From assembly GCF_030296695.1 (NCBI RefSeq), contig NZ_AP027737.1, positions 868,001 through 932,000 of the forward strand: a DNA stretch of 64,000 bases, read 5' to 3'. A program made the position numbers and the translations under genes. This DNA is from Agromyces mangrovi (GTDB lineage: Bacteria; Actinomycetota; Actinomycetes; Actinomycetales; Microbacteriaceae). Shown one piece after another: positions 32,068-40,815 of this stretch (positions are counted from its first letter, which is position 1; each line of letters opens with the position of its first letter). The notes under the pieces are model-generated. The model did not search any database, was not told the origin of the DNA, and saw only the letters and a program-made list of their open reading frames with translations.

Positions 32068-34498
32068 TCACGACTCCTCGGTGACGTCGGCGGGGTCGAC
32101 GTCGGGGCGCAGGCCCCGCCAGGTGGGGTGGCGGGCGTGGCCGGCGGGCGTCCACTCGCCGAACGCGATCTCGCCGACGAGGCGGGGCTCGACCCACACG
32201 GCATCGGATGCCTCGGCGGGCGGCACCTCGATGAACGGACTGTCCGCCCGGTGCAGCGGTTCCAACAGCCCCGCGATGCGGGCGAGCTGCGCGTCAGTGA
32301 ACCCGGTGCCGACCCGCCCCGCGTAGCGGAGGCCCCCGGCGCCGGGGATGCCGATGAGCAGCGAGCCGAAGGTGTCGTCGCGCATGCCTTTGCCCGGCCG
32401 CCAGCCGCCGATCACCACCGACTGCACGCGCTCGTGTTTGACCTTCAGCCAGTCGGTCGAGCGGGCGCCGGGCCGGTAGCGCGAGTCGGCGTCCTTCGCC
32501 ACGACCCCCTCGAGGCCGAGCGCGCGGCTCTGCTCGATCGCGGCGGCGACGTCGCCCTCGAACGCGGGCGGCACCTGCACGGGCGAGGCGGCCTCGGGCG
32601 GCACGAGGCGTTCGAGCAGGTCGCGACGTTCGCGGTACGGCCGGTCGACCACCGACTCGCCGTCGACCGCGAGCACGTCGAACAGCAGCAGCCGCACGGG
32701 CACCTCCTCGGCCGCGCGGCGGATCTCGCGGGGCGCCGTCAGGTGCATCCGCTGCTGCATGCGCCCGAAGTCGGGCCGCCCGGTCGCGTCGAGCGCGACC
32801 ACCTCGCCGTCGAGCACGGCCGAGCCCGCGTCGACCCGAACGGGCAGCCCTTCGAGCTCTGGGTAGCGCGCCGACACCTCGATGCCGTTGCGCGTGAACA
32901 TGCGCAGCCGCCCGCCGTCGACCTCGACGAGGGCGCGCATGCCGTCCCACTTCATCTCGGCGACCCACTCGCCATGGGCGAGGTCGTGCGGGCGAGCGGT
33001 GGCGGCGAGCATCGGCTGCCAGCTGAACGGCCGCTCGGGCTCGGCGGGAGCGGGCTCGGGCCGCGGCGGCCGCCTCGTGCGCACCGCCGGCCGCTTCATG
33101 CGGTGCAGCAACCAGGTCGACTTCTCGCCCGATCCGTCGGTACGGATGAGCGCGAACCGCCCGTCGCCCGCCGGCCCGCCGCGGTCGGTGTGCAGCGTCA
33201 CGATCACCTCGTCGTCGCGCCACTTCTCGAGGTCGTAGACGCCGGTGTCCCACAGGTCGACCCGGCCGGCGCCGTATTCCCCTTCGGAATGGTGCCCTCG
33301 AAGGTGGCGTACTCGAGCGGGTGGTCCTCGGTCATGACCGCGAGGTGGTTGCGCCCCGACTCCTCGGGCAGCCCCTTCGGCACGGCCCAGCTCACCAGCA
33401 CGCCGTCGTGCTCGAGACGGAAGTCGTAGTGCTCGCGGCTGGCGAAGTGGTGCTGGATCACGAACCGCGGCAGGTCGCCCGGCGCAGGAGGCGCGGCGCC
33501 GGCGGCCGGCACCGGCTCGGGCGTGCGGTCGGCCGAGCGCTTCTCGCGGTAACGGCCGAGGCGATCGGATGCCCCCTGGGCGGCAGCGTCCGCCACGGTC
33601 GCCATGAACTCCCCGGCGACGCGCCCACGTGCCCCTGGCGGAGCGGCTCCATGGGATCGCCCCGCTCGGCGACGAGCGCGAGCACCTCGCCGTACTCGAG
33701 GTGGCGCAGGTCGGGCTCGGCGAGCTCCTCCCAGGTGCGGGGCGCCGCGACCGTCGGGCGGAACCGGCCGCGCAGCGAGTACGGCGCGATGGTCGTCTTC
33801 TTGCCGTTGTTCTGGCTCCAGTCGAGGAAGACCCGGCCCGGGCGCACCGACTTGCTCATCGAGCTCACGACGAGCTTCGGGTGGTCGGCCTCGAGGCTGC
33901 GGGCGAGCTCGCGGGCCAGCGCGCTGGTCTGGTCGCTCGAGAGCGTCCCGTCGAGCGGGGCGTAGAGGTGGATTCCCTTGGACCCGCTCGTCACGGGCAC
34001 GGAGCCCAGGCCCATCCCGTCGAGGATCTCGCGGACGAGGAACGCCACCTCGGCGCATCCGCCGAGCCCCACCCCCTCGCCCGGGTCGAGGTCGAGGACC
34101 AGCCGATCGGGGTGCTGCGGGGTGCCGGCCGCGTCGAACCGCCACTGCGGCACATGCAGTTCGAGCGCGGCGAGCTGGGCGAGCCAGACGAGCGTCGGCA
34201 GGTCGTCGACCACGGGGTAGGTGTTGTCGTGGTCGGAGTGCGGGATGCGCGCGCGCCGCACCCAGTCGGGCGTGCCCTGGCCGAGGTCCTTCGCGAAGAA
34301 CGTGCCGCCCGGGGCATCCGCCGTGCCCACCCCGTCGACCCAGCGCTTGCGGGTGCAGGGGCGCCCGGCCACGTAGGGCAGCATCACGGGCGCGATCTCG
34401 GCGTAGTAGCCGATCACGTCGCCCTTGGTCGTGCCCGCGTCGGGGTACATGACCTTGTCGAGGCTCGTGATGCGCAGGCGGCGTCCGCCGACCTGCAC
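32068..34498 (-). CDS. ligD: Multifunctional ATP-dependent DNA ligase LigD, POL-PE-LIG (two frame breaks)
   Basis: A non-homologous end-joining ligase, about 810 residues when two bases are restored. Order: primase-polymerase domain (about 1-290; RRLRITSLDKVMYPD, DLDPGEG, TSGSKGIHLY), 3'-phosphoesterase domain (about 320-440; FVIQHHFASREHYDFRLE, SWAVPKG), and ligase domain (about 470-810; KWDGMRA adenylation motif). The first break is at a CCCC run, 33632-33635 (or 33611-33614). The second is at CCCC 33279-33282, where adding one G on the minus strand restores the canonical IPKGEYGAG. Both are single missing bases in homopolymers. GTG at 34498 has GGGGAG upstream. It is divergent from ku. Confidence 0.93.
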
Positions 34499-34581
34499 GA
34501 CCTGCTCCCCGACCCCGGCATGCCCCCATCCTGCCGCGCGAGGGCTGGCCGTGGCATCCGTTCGGGTGTTGACTGAGGGGT

Positions 34582-35382
34582 ATGCGTTCCATCTGGAAGG
34601 GCGCGCTGACCTTCGGGCTCGTCAACGTGCCGGTGAAGTTGTACAGCGCCACCGAGGACCACGACGTGTCGCTGCACCAGGTGCACGAGGCCGACGGCGG
34701 GCGGATCCGCTACGAGCGGCGCTGCGAGGTGTGCGGCAAGGTCGTGAAGTACCAGGACATCGACAAGGCGTACGACGACGGCGAGCACACGGTGATCCTC
34801 ACCAAGGACGACTTCGACGCGCTGCCCGCCGAGCGCAGCCGCGAGATCGAGGTCGTCGAGTTCGTGCCGAACGACCAGATCGACCCGCTCATGTTCGAGC
34901 GCAGCTACTACCTCGAGCCCGACTCGAAGTCGCCGAAGGCGTACGTGCTGCTGCGCCGCACCCTCGAGTCGACCGACCGCACCGCGATCGTGCGGTTCGC
35001 GCTGCGGCAGAAGACGCGGCTCGCCGCCCTTCGGGTGCGCGACGACGTGCTCGTGCTGCAGACGTTGCTCTGGGCCGACGAGGTGCGCGAGGCGAAGTTC
35101 CCGTCGATCGACGAGGAGGTGAAGATCTCGCAGAAGGAGCTCGACCTCTCGAACAGCCTCGTCGAGAGCTTCGCCGACGACTTCCATCCCGAGAACTTCG
35201 AGGACGAGTACCAGGTCGAGCTGCGCAAGCTCATCGACGCGAAGATCGAGCAGGGCGAGGCGATCGACACCGCCGCGACCTTCGGCGAGCGCGAGGAGGG
35301 CGAGACTGGCGGCGAGGTCATCGACCTCATGGAGGCGCTGCGCCGCAGCGTCGACTCGGCGCGGGCGCGCAAGAGCGGGTGA
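34582..35382 (+). CDS. ku: Non-homologous end-joining protein Ku
   Basis: 266 residues, normal for bacterial Ku: MRSIWKGALTFGLVNVPVKL at the start, a core with RYERRCEVCGKVV and FVPNDQIDPLMFE, and a short acidic C-terminal tail. It forms a homodimer ring on DNA ends and recruits LigD, encoded divergently 83 bases away. GAGGGG at 34576-34580 is the ribosome-binding site. A TTGACT just upstream is too close to the ATG to be its -35. Confidence 0.96.
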   Translation: MRSIWKGALTFGLVNVPVKLYSATEDHDVSLHQVHEADGGRIRYERRCEVCGKVVKYQDIDKAYDDGEHTVILTKDDFDALPAERSREIEVVEFVPNDQIDPLMFERSYYLEPDSKSPKAYVLLRRTLESTDRTAIVRFALRQKTRLAALRVRDDVLVLQTLLWADEVREAKFPSIDEEVKISQKELDLSNSLVESFADDFHPENFEDEYQVELRKLIDAKIEQGEAIDTAATFGEREEGETGGEVIDLMEALRRSVDSARARKSG

Positions 35383-35430
35383 GGGCGCGCCGAACGGATG
35401 CCACCCCGGCAGTCTCGGCCCTCACCCGCT
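35374..35430. terminator. Bidirectional terminator between ku and abiEii
   Basis: A perfect 13-bp inverted repeat, AGCGGGTGAGGGC (35374-35386) and its complement (35418-35430), with a 31-base loop. The left arm contains the ku stop codon and the right arm reaches the abiEii stop, so both convergent genes end inside the hairpin. Confidence 0.65.
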
Positions 35431-36385
35431 ACCGCTCAGCGAACTCGTCGACGCCAGTTGCCGTTGCACCGTGCGCCTGCTCGATGGCGCCCACCCAGGT
35501 GTTGAGAGCAGCAATCACATCGCCCAACGACAGGGCCACGCCGGCTTCACCGGCAGGCTTGCGCCACTCAGATTCCCACAGCTCATTGCTGACGATGGCC
35601 GGCGGCCACGTCCGCGAGGGGCCGCCGGCCGCCTTGGCCTCCTCGGCACGGGCGCTGAAGACGTCAACCGCGGCCGACCGAACCTCCGTGAGGTCAGCAC
35701 CGTCCGGGTAGAACGTCTGCTTGATGAGGTGCAGGTCGACCAGGTCGCGCACCCTCAGGTTGGACTCGTCCGGCGGGTTGTGAGGGTCGGTGCACGCGTG
35801 GAGCTTCTGGGCGACTTGGTACGCCATCGTGATGGTCGCGAGGTCCGACGGCTGCTCGATGCCGAAGAACGTCGTGGACGGAGCAGGGATGGTACCGACG
35901 TGCTGGTCGATCGCTCCTTCGCCGAACGAGACCTCAACCTTGATGTTCGCCCACCGCTTGCCCTTGATGTCGAGCAATACGTTGAAACGGCGAGGCTTGC
36001 GACGTGTCTTCGCGCCCTCGATGACCGCGAACGCGGTGCGAGTGAGGTCGAACACGCCCCAAGGCTCCTCAAGGGCGGTGTCCACCGCCTGCTCGAACTC
36101 CTCCACGGCGCCACGGAACAGCGTGTCGAGGTCCTTCGTCGCGCGCGACCGCAGATTCAGGGCCCTCTCGATGAACACGCCACCCTTCACCACGAACAGG
36201 GGTGTGTCATCCGCCATCAACGCACGTTGCAGCGCTGCTGCGACGATGGTCGAGGCGACTACCCAGCGTGTTCGGTCCCCGCCTGCACCGACGATCCGCT
36301 CGGCGTGGCTCACCCATTGGTTCAGGATCGAAGCACTGGCCGGGGTGCGGTCTTTCGCGGGCAACGCCGAGAATGGATCGCTCAC
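35429..36385 (-). CDS. abiEii: AbiEii-type nucleotidyltransferase toxin
   Basis: 318 residues of the AbiEii/AbiGii toxin family, nucleotidyltransferase-like (GTP-binding) toxins of type IV toxin-antitoxin systems that give phage abortive infection. The core reads FVVKGGVFIERALNLRSR then ATKDLD, matching the family KGG...R.(S/T).DLD active site. LLDIKGKRWANIKVEVSFGE follows. GTG at 36385 is preceded by AAGGAG and overlaps the AbiEi stop (GTGA), which fixes the start. GC content and codon use are visibly lower than in the flanking genes, which suggests acquisition. Confidence 0.9.
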   Translation of the reverse strand: MSDPFSALPAKDRTPASASILNQWVSHAERIVGAGGDRTRWVVASTIVAAALQRALMADDTPLFVVKGGVFIERALNLRSRATKDLDTLFRGAVEEFEQAVDTALEEPWGVFDLTRTAFAVIEGAKTRRKPRRFNVLLDIKGKRWANIKVEVSFGEGAIDQHVGTIPAPSTTFFGIEQPSDLATITMAYQVAQKLHACTDPHNPPDESNLRVRDLVDLHLIKQTFYPDGADLTEVRSAAVDVFSARAEEAKAAGGPSRTWPPAIVSNELWESEWRKPAGEAGVALSLGDVIAALNTWVGAIEQAHGATATGVDEFAER

Positions 36386-36933
36386 CGTTCTCCTTCGAGC
36401 CTGCTGCGGAGCGTGACTTGCTCGGCGTCCGTGATGCTGCCTCGAGCCCGGGCTTCCCCGATCGCCTGGTTGACGAGCTGGAACGGCACGTGCGTGTCGA
36501 TAGCCTGCCGGATCGCCGTGTACGGCTTCACGCAGCGAATACCCTCCCACCAACCGAGGTCCTTGGACGCAAGGTCCTCGTTGTGGACGACGATCCCCAC
36601 GCCTCCCGCTCGTCGAATGCGCTCTCCCACCCCCACAGTGACGTGCGTCTTGGGCGGGTTGATGTCCGAGAGCTCGAGGAGACTCAGCGCGGTGTCGTGC
36701 GAGAGCGCCGCCTCAGGCCTGCCGGTCCAGAGCACGGCAAACCGGTAGCTGGCGGCTCGAGTCACAGGGAACTCCTCGAACCGATAGACGCCGGTGGCTT
36801 CACGCATGATCTTGCCGCGATACGCGAGCTGTTGCAGGTCACGCGCAGCGATCCCGAGGGCGCGTGCGTCGTCGAGGGTGACGTAGCCGTCTTGCTCGGC
36901 TGCGATGGCCATCAGTTCTGTGCGAGCGGTCAT
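36382..36933 (-). CDS. abiEi: AbiEi-type antitoxin with winged-helix domain
   Basis: 183 residues. The N-terminal winged-helix part (GYVTLDDARALGIAARDLQQL, about 16-36, and VYRFEEFP) is the usual AbiEi DNA-binding region, and the C-terminal part (DTALSLLELSDINPP, THVTVG) is the antitoxin domain. AbiEi normally represses its own promoter by binding inverted repeats; a TGTCAA/TTGACA repeat lies just upstream at 36950-36985. Confidence 0.88.
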   Translation of the reverse strand: MTARTELMAIAAEQDGYVTLDDARALGIAARDLQQLAYRGKIMREATGVYRFEEFPVTRAASYRFAVLWTGRPEAALSHDTALSLLELSDINPPKTHVTVGVGERIRRAGGVGIVVHNEDLASKDLGWWEGIRCVKPYTAIRQAIDTHVPFQLVNQAIGEARARGSITDAEQVTLRSRLEGER

Positions 36934-36949
36934 GTCCCCAATACCTCGG

Positions 36950-36985
36950 TGTCAAAAACATAGCAAAAATGAGATGATCTTGACA
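36950..36985 (-). promoter_or_regulatory. Inverted repeat upstream of abiEi (candidate autoregulatory operator)
   Basis: TGTCAA (36950-36955) and TTGACA (36980-36985) face each other across a 24-base AT-rich centre, 17 bases before the abiEi start. AbiEi antitoxins bind inverted repeats at their promoters, so this is a reasonable operator candidate. The surrounding 130 bases (36934-37069) hold no gene. Confidence 0.45.
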
Positions 36986-37069
36986 GGGAGACGATCGAGC
37001 GGATGCTCGGCCTGGATGGCGAACCCCGCCCGAATCGCACGGGAAATCGGGCCAGACTCTCGTCTGTTA

Positions 37070-37585
37070 CTAGTCGACCACGGGACAGGTATCGCGATTC
37101 GCCGGAGACTCGCGCGGCCCATCCCCGAAATCTCCGCATACATGACCAAGATCCCACCGACTCTGGCCGTCACACGTCGTGAAACGGATCTCTGTCCAAT
37201 CTGCACCGCCAAAATACAGAGTCTCGCTGAAGAGAACGAGAGCCGCATCGTGGTAGCGGACCTCGAATGTGTACTCCGATGTGGGCTCCCAAGTTGCGTT
37301 GCCCGAATATGAAGCCCCTTGGAAACCGGTCACGCAGTAGTTGCCGTTCCCATCGACGATGGATGTTCCCAACGGCACGCCGCTGACAGTGGCGTCGGCG
37401 TTCTCGAAGAGCACGATCTCGATGTCGTCCTGCACCCGACTGCCCTCAATGTAGGAGGAGTTTGCAGCCCAAGCGATCGGCGGATCGAATACCGGGGTTC
37501 CTCCGGCACAACCTGAAAGACCTCCAACCGTCGCGATGCAACAGATCATCAACAGCGGCCATGGCCAACTTCGAATCGGCACCAT
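37070..37585 (-). CDS. Predicted lipoprotein of unknown function
   Basis: 171 residues with a lipoprotein signal: Arg near the start, hydrophobic core PLLMICCIATVGG, and lipobox LSGC (Cys at 26). The mature part is rich in beta-strand-like alternation with four Cys residues and ends in an acidic tail. No family recognised. Codon use and GC are much lower than in the flanking genes; it sits beside the AbiE module in the same low-GC patch, so it was probably acquired with it. Start at 37585 chosen because it gives the signal peptide. Confidence 0.65.
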   Translation of the reverse strand: MVPIRSWPWPLLMICCIATVGGLSGCAGGTPVFDPPIAWAANSSYIEGSRVQDDIEIVLFENADATVSGVPLGTSIVDGNGNYCVTGFQGASYSGNATWEPTSEYTFEVRYHDAALVLFSETLYFGGADWTEIRFTTCDGQSRWDLGHVCGDFGDGPRESPANRDTCPVVD

Positions 37586-37694
37586 GCTGCTGCCCGCCAA
37601 AGATCGAGTCGTCGTTCGAGTACTCCAGTATGAGCGAAAGGTAACGCTCGCTGGTGAGCCCGCACAGCTGGCGGGCGTCATCGCCCGGAGACGA

Positions 37695-37730
37695 CGGATG
37701 CCGCGGCGGAACGTTCCGCCGCGGCATCCG
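37695..37730 (-). terminator. 36-bp perfect palindrome, terminator after glsB-like gene
   Basis: An uninterrupted inverted repeat of two 18-base arms (starting CGGATGCCGCGG) begins 9 bases after the stop of the GlsB-like gene on the minus strand. It also lies downstream of nothing on the plus strand, so it most likely terminates the minus-strand gene. Confidence 0.7.
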
Positions 37731-37739
37731 TGTTCGTGC

Positions 37740-37997
37740 TCAGCGCTTGCGCGTGAACAGGCCGAAGATGAGGAGGACGACGATCGAGCCGAGAATGGCG
37801 ACGATCCACGTCTGCCAACTCCAGAACTCCTCGAGACCGATGCCGAAGAGGACGCTGCCCAGCCAGCCGCCGAGGAGCGCGCCGACCACGCCGAGCAGCA
37901 GCGTGATGAACCAGCCCCCGCCCTGCTTGCCGGGGAGGATCAGCTTGGCGATCGCTCCGGCGATGAGGCCGAGGATGAGAAATGCGAAGAATCCCAT
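37740..37997 (-). CDS. GlsB/YeaQ/YmgE family stress-associated membrane protein
   Basis: 85 residues with three membrane helices and the family pattern: LGLIAGAIAKLILPGKQGGG near the N-terminus and GVVGALLGGWLGSVLF in the centre. These transglycosylase-associated (GlsB/YeaQ) proteins are small membrane proteins linked to envelope stress; no enzymatic activity is known. It has its own terminator at 37695-37730. Confidence 0.9.
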   Translation of the reverse strand: MGFFAFLILGLIAGAIAKLILPGKQGGGWFITLLLGVVGALLGGWLGSVLFGIGLEEFWSWQTWIVAILGSIVVLLIFGLFTRKR

Positions 37998-38176
37998 GGG
38001 GGTGCCCTTCTTTCATTCAGGTAGTGCTCAGCAAACCACCACCGGGCGTCCGGGGAAGCCCTTGCCCGCGGCGTGTTCCGACTGGTCACCCCGCGGCCAT
38101 GATCGGCGGCGCCGCTGACTGTGCACAGGGGCGACGGAGTCCGTTTCCGGAGGCGATCGGTCACTATGGTGGCCGG

Positions 38177-39001
38177 ATGAGCGACGGAGCGGACGAGGAG
38201 CCCCGCAACGATGTCACCGCCCCCGTCGGCGAGCAGCCCCGCACCGGCGGTGGGCCGTCGCGACGCACGATCGGGCTCATCGCGGGCGGTGCGGGTGCGC
38301 TCGTGCTGCTGATCGCCGGATCGGTCGCCTTGGGCGTGGTCGTGGGTGCCGCCCTGGTCGGGTCGCCCGCGGCACCGGCTGCCGAGGCGGTGAGCGCGAC
38401 GGATGCGGCGGGGCCGACGGATGCCGCGCCGGCCGCACCGCCACCCGAGGAGACGTCGGAGCCCTCGAACGGGCAATCGCAACCGGCTCCGGCACCGGCA
38501 CCGCAGGAGCCGGGACTCGAACCGCGCTCACTCGTCATCCAGCCGACGTTGCTGTGCCAGGCCGCGAACGGGTACTGCCCGGAGCCTTCCTACGACACCG
38601 TGGCGATCGCGGAGGTCTGGTCGCTCGCCGGCATCGAGGTGACATTCCGCCCGATCGCCCGCATCTACGACGACGTGCACTTCCTGCAGCCGAACTGCTA
38701 CGCGGGCTACCTCGACTACATGGGCGCGCCGGCGGATGCGGCGGCACCGATCACGATGTCGATCCACGACCCGTGCCCGCCGTCGAGCCAACCGCTCGCG
38801 CGGCACAGCGGCAACGGGTTCGTCGTGCCGGGCGAGCTGCAACCCGACTCGCTGGCGATCGCGCGCATGATCGGGCTGAACCTCGGGCTCGCCGAGCGCG
38901 ACGAGCCGGGCGCGCTGATGAGCACGACGGAACCGGGAACGGCGCTCTCCGCCGACGACATCGCGCGAGCCCGGACGAGTGCGCTCACCACCTCCGGCTG
39001 A
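38177..39001 (+). CDS. Secreted or membrane-anchored pseudo-metzincin-like protein
   Basis: 274 residues: cytoplasmic N-terminus, one membrane helix (about 32-62), an Ala/Pro linker (to about 112), then an extracellular domain. That domain has VWSLAGIEVTFRPIARIYDD followed by RMIGLNLGLAE (codons 38864-38896) and EPGALMS, which align in position with the HExxHxxGxxH and Met-turn of matrixin-type metallopeptidases. The central Gly and the Met are kept, but all three His and the Glu are replaced (R, M, L, E). So the fold may be metzincin-like but zinc catalysis is lost. TATGGT (38165-38170) is 6 nt before the ATG. Confidence 0.55.
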   Translation: MSDGADEEPRNDVTAPVGEQPRTGGGPSRRTIGLIAGGAGALVLLIAGSVALGVVVGAALVGSPAAPAAEAVSATDAAGPTDAAPAAPPPEETSEPSNGQSQPAPAPAPQEPGLEPRSLVIQPTLLCQAANGYCPEPSYDTVAIAEVWSLAGIEVTFRPIARIYDDVHFLQPNCYAGYLDYMGAPADAAAPITMSIHDPCPPSSQPLARHSGNGFVVPGELQPDSLAIARMIGLNLGLAERDEPGALMSTTEPGTALSADDIARARTSALTTSG

Positions 39002-39027
39002 CCCTCCGCCGATGTGCGGCCGGGCGC

Positions 39028-40770
39028 TCAGTCGACGCGCGTGCAGCGCACGGCCATGAACGGCCGGCCCGGCAGCTCCACGCGCACGGTGGAGCGATGG
39101 CTCCCGGGCATCCGCTCGACCGTCATGTTCCAGGTGTCGATCACGTCGATCGTCCACTCCCCCTCGGCGAGCATGACGTTGCGGAAGCGCGGACGGTTGA
39201 AGCCGAAGTACCCGATGTGCTCCCGGCCGGCGACGCCGCCCCACGGCACGTCCCAGTCCGAGGGCAGCGGGTCCCACACGCCACCGGGCGTCTCGGCGAG
39301 CAGCAGCTCGAGGAACGCGATGCGCGCGGGCGAGTCGCCGTGCAGCTCGCCGCCCTTCGACCACCAGAGCACCTCGTCCTCGCGCAGGTACGTCTCGCCG
39401 TGGCCGACGTACCCGCCGCGGACGGCACCCTCCCAGAAGCGGCGCACCATCTCCTCGCCGGTGATGTTGCCCCAGCCCTGGTCGATGTCGCCCTCGTACG
39501 CGCACTCGTCGATCACGACGGGCTTGCCCCAGCGCTCGCGCCACTCGTCCGTGTTCTCCGCCGTGCGGTAGACGTCCACGCGCTGCACGCTGACGTGCGT
39601 GATCCACGGCTTGGCGTAGTCGTAGAACGGGCGGCAGTTGTGGATGGAGTTGAGGTGGCCGAACGGGTCCTCCTCGCCCACGATGGCCGCGAGGCGCTCC
39701 CAGTCGGACTCGTCCTTCGACCAGAGCAGGTCGTACTCGTTCGCCATCGACCACCACACGTTCGCGAAGCCGGCGAGCCGGCGCACGACGTAGCGCAGGT
39801 AGCGGTCGTCGACCGCGGGCCCCAGGTCGGCGAAGCCCCACCGGTCGTAGGCGTGGAAGAGGATGAGGTCGGCCTGGATGCCGAGCGCGCCGAGTTCGGC
39901 GATGCGCTGCTCGAGCCGGCGGAAGTGCGTGGGGTCGAACCGGGTCGGGTCGAACCCGTCGGCGAGCGAGCCGACGAACGGGAAGTCGTCGGGCTCGTTG
40001 GCGTTGTAGAGGTACGACTTCGGGAACACGCACATGCGCAGCTTCGTGAATGACGCGTCCGCCAGCGTGCGCAGCGTCTGCTGCTGCAGGTTCTCGGGCT
40101 GGTGGGTCCAGGCGTAGGCGGTGGTGCCGATCGGCCGGTGGCGCGTGCCGTCGGCGTGACGGAAGTGGAAGCCGTCCACCACGACCGGCCCGTGCGCGTC
40201 CTCGGGAGCGGGCCCGACCTGCGCCTCGCCTTCCACGCCGTCGAGCGACCGTGCGGTCGAGCGCGTGCGGAACCGCCACGTGCCCGGCTGGTCGGCGAGC
40301 GCGCGCACGACCCAGGCGCCGTCGCCGTCGTAGAAGCCGCCGACCCGCACCTCGGTGCCGTCGGGGCGCGTGAACACCGCATCCAGCTCGACGTCGACGA
40401 ACGGGTTGCCGTGCGAGGGACCCGACAGGCGCATCTCGAGCGCAGCCCACTGCCCGACCGGTGCGGGCGGATGCAGCGTGGCCGAGCCGCGCGGCACGTC
40501 ATCGCCCTCGTAGTCGGCGTCGGGGGCGATCGCCGGCGCGTACGGGGGTCGCGGCGCGCCCTCGCCGACCTCGGCGAGCGCGGCCCAGAGCCGCTCGCGC
40601 TCGGCCGGGTCCTCGAGCGCCGGGACGAGTGCGACCAGTTGGCCGAGCCGGCCGTCGCGGAACTGCGTCGCCATGGGCGAGGCGGCGATGCCGGGCAGGT
40701 ACCGCTCCAGCACGGCCCTCGCGGCCGGGTCGTCGAGCGCCTCGCCGAACGTGGTCGCGCGGTCGAACAT
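39028..40770 (-). CDS. DUF5605/DUF5060-type glycoside hydrolase
   Basis: 580 residues. Domains: an N-terminal helical part (1-75), a DUF5060-like Ig domain (about 90-195; FYDGDGAWVVRALADQPGTW), a TIM-barrel of the GH-A clan type (about 205-500), and a C-terminal DUF5605 beta-sandwich. Likely catalytic glutamates are in WWSMANEYD (acid/base) and VVIDECAYEGD (nucleophile). No signal peptide, so it acts on imported oligosaccharides. It is the last gene of the transporter-glycosidase operon. Exact linkage unknown. The start ATG at 40770 follows AAGGGAT. Confidence 0.8.
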   Translation of the reverse strand: MFDRATTFGEALDDPAARAVLERYLPGIAASPMATQFRDGRLGQLVALVPALEDPAERERLWAALAEVGEGAPRPPYAPAIAPDADYEGDDVPRGSATLHPPAPVGQWAALEMRLSGPSHGNPFVDVELDAVFTRPDGTEVRVGGFYDGDGAWVVRALADQPGTWRFRTRSTARSLDGVEGEAQVGPAPEDAHGPVVVDGFHFRHADGTRHRPIGTTAYAWTHQPENLQQQTLRTLADASFTKLRMCVFPKSYLYNANEPDDFPFVGSLADGFDPTRFDPTHFRRLEQRIAELGALGIQADLILFHAYDRWGFADLGPAVDDRYLRYVVRRLAGFANVWWSMANEYDLLWSKDESDWERLAAIVGEEDPFGHLNSIHNCRPFYDYAKPWITHVSVQRVDVYRTAENTDEWRERWGKPVVIDECAYEGDIDQGWGNITGEEMVRRFWEGAVRGGYVGHGETYLREDEVLWWSKGGELHGDSPARIAFLELLLAETPGGVWDPLPSDWDVPWGGVAGREHIGYFGFNRPRFRNVMLAEGEWTIDVIDTWNMTVERMPGSHRSTVRVELPGRPFMAVRCTRVD

Positions 40771-40815
40771 GTGGATCCCTTCGTCGTCGGTGGAACGTGC
40801 CGCAGGCGGCATCCG

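Noticed and set aside
34569..34574. TTGACT upstream of ku as a -35 box
   Set aside because: It is 8 bases from the start codon, leaving no room for a -10; the adjoining GAGGGG is the ribosome-binding site.
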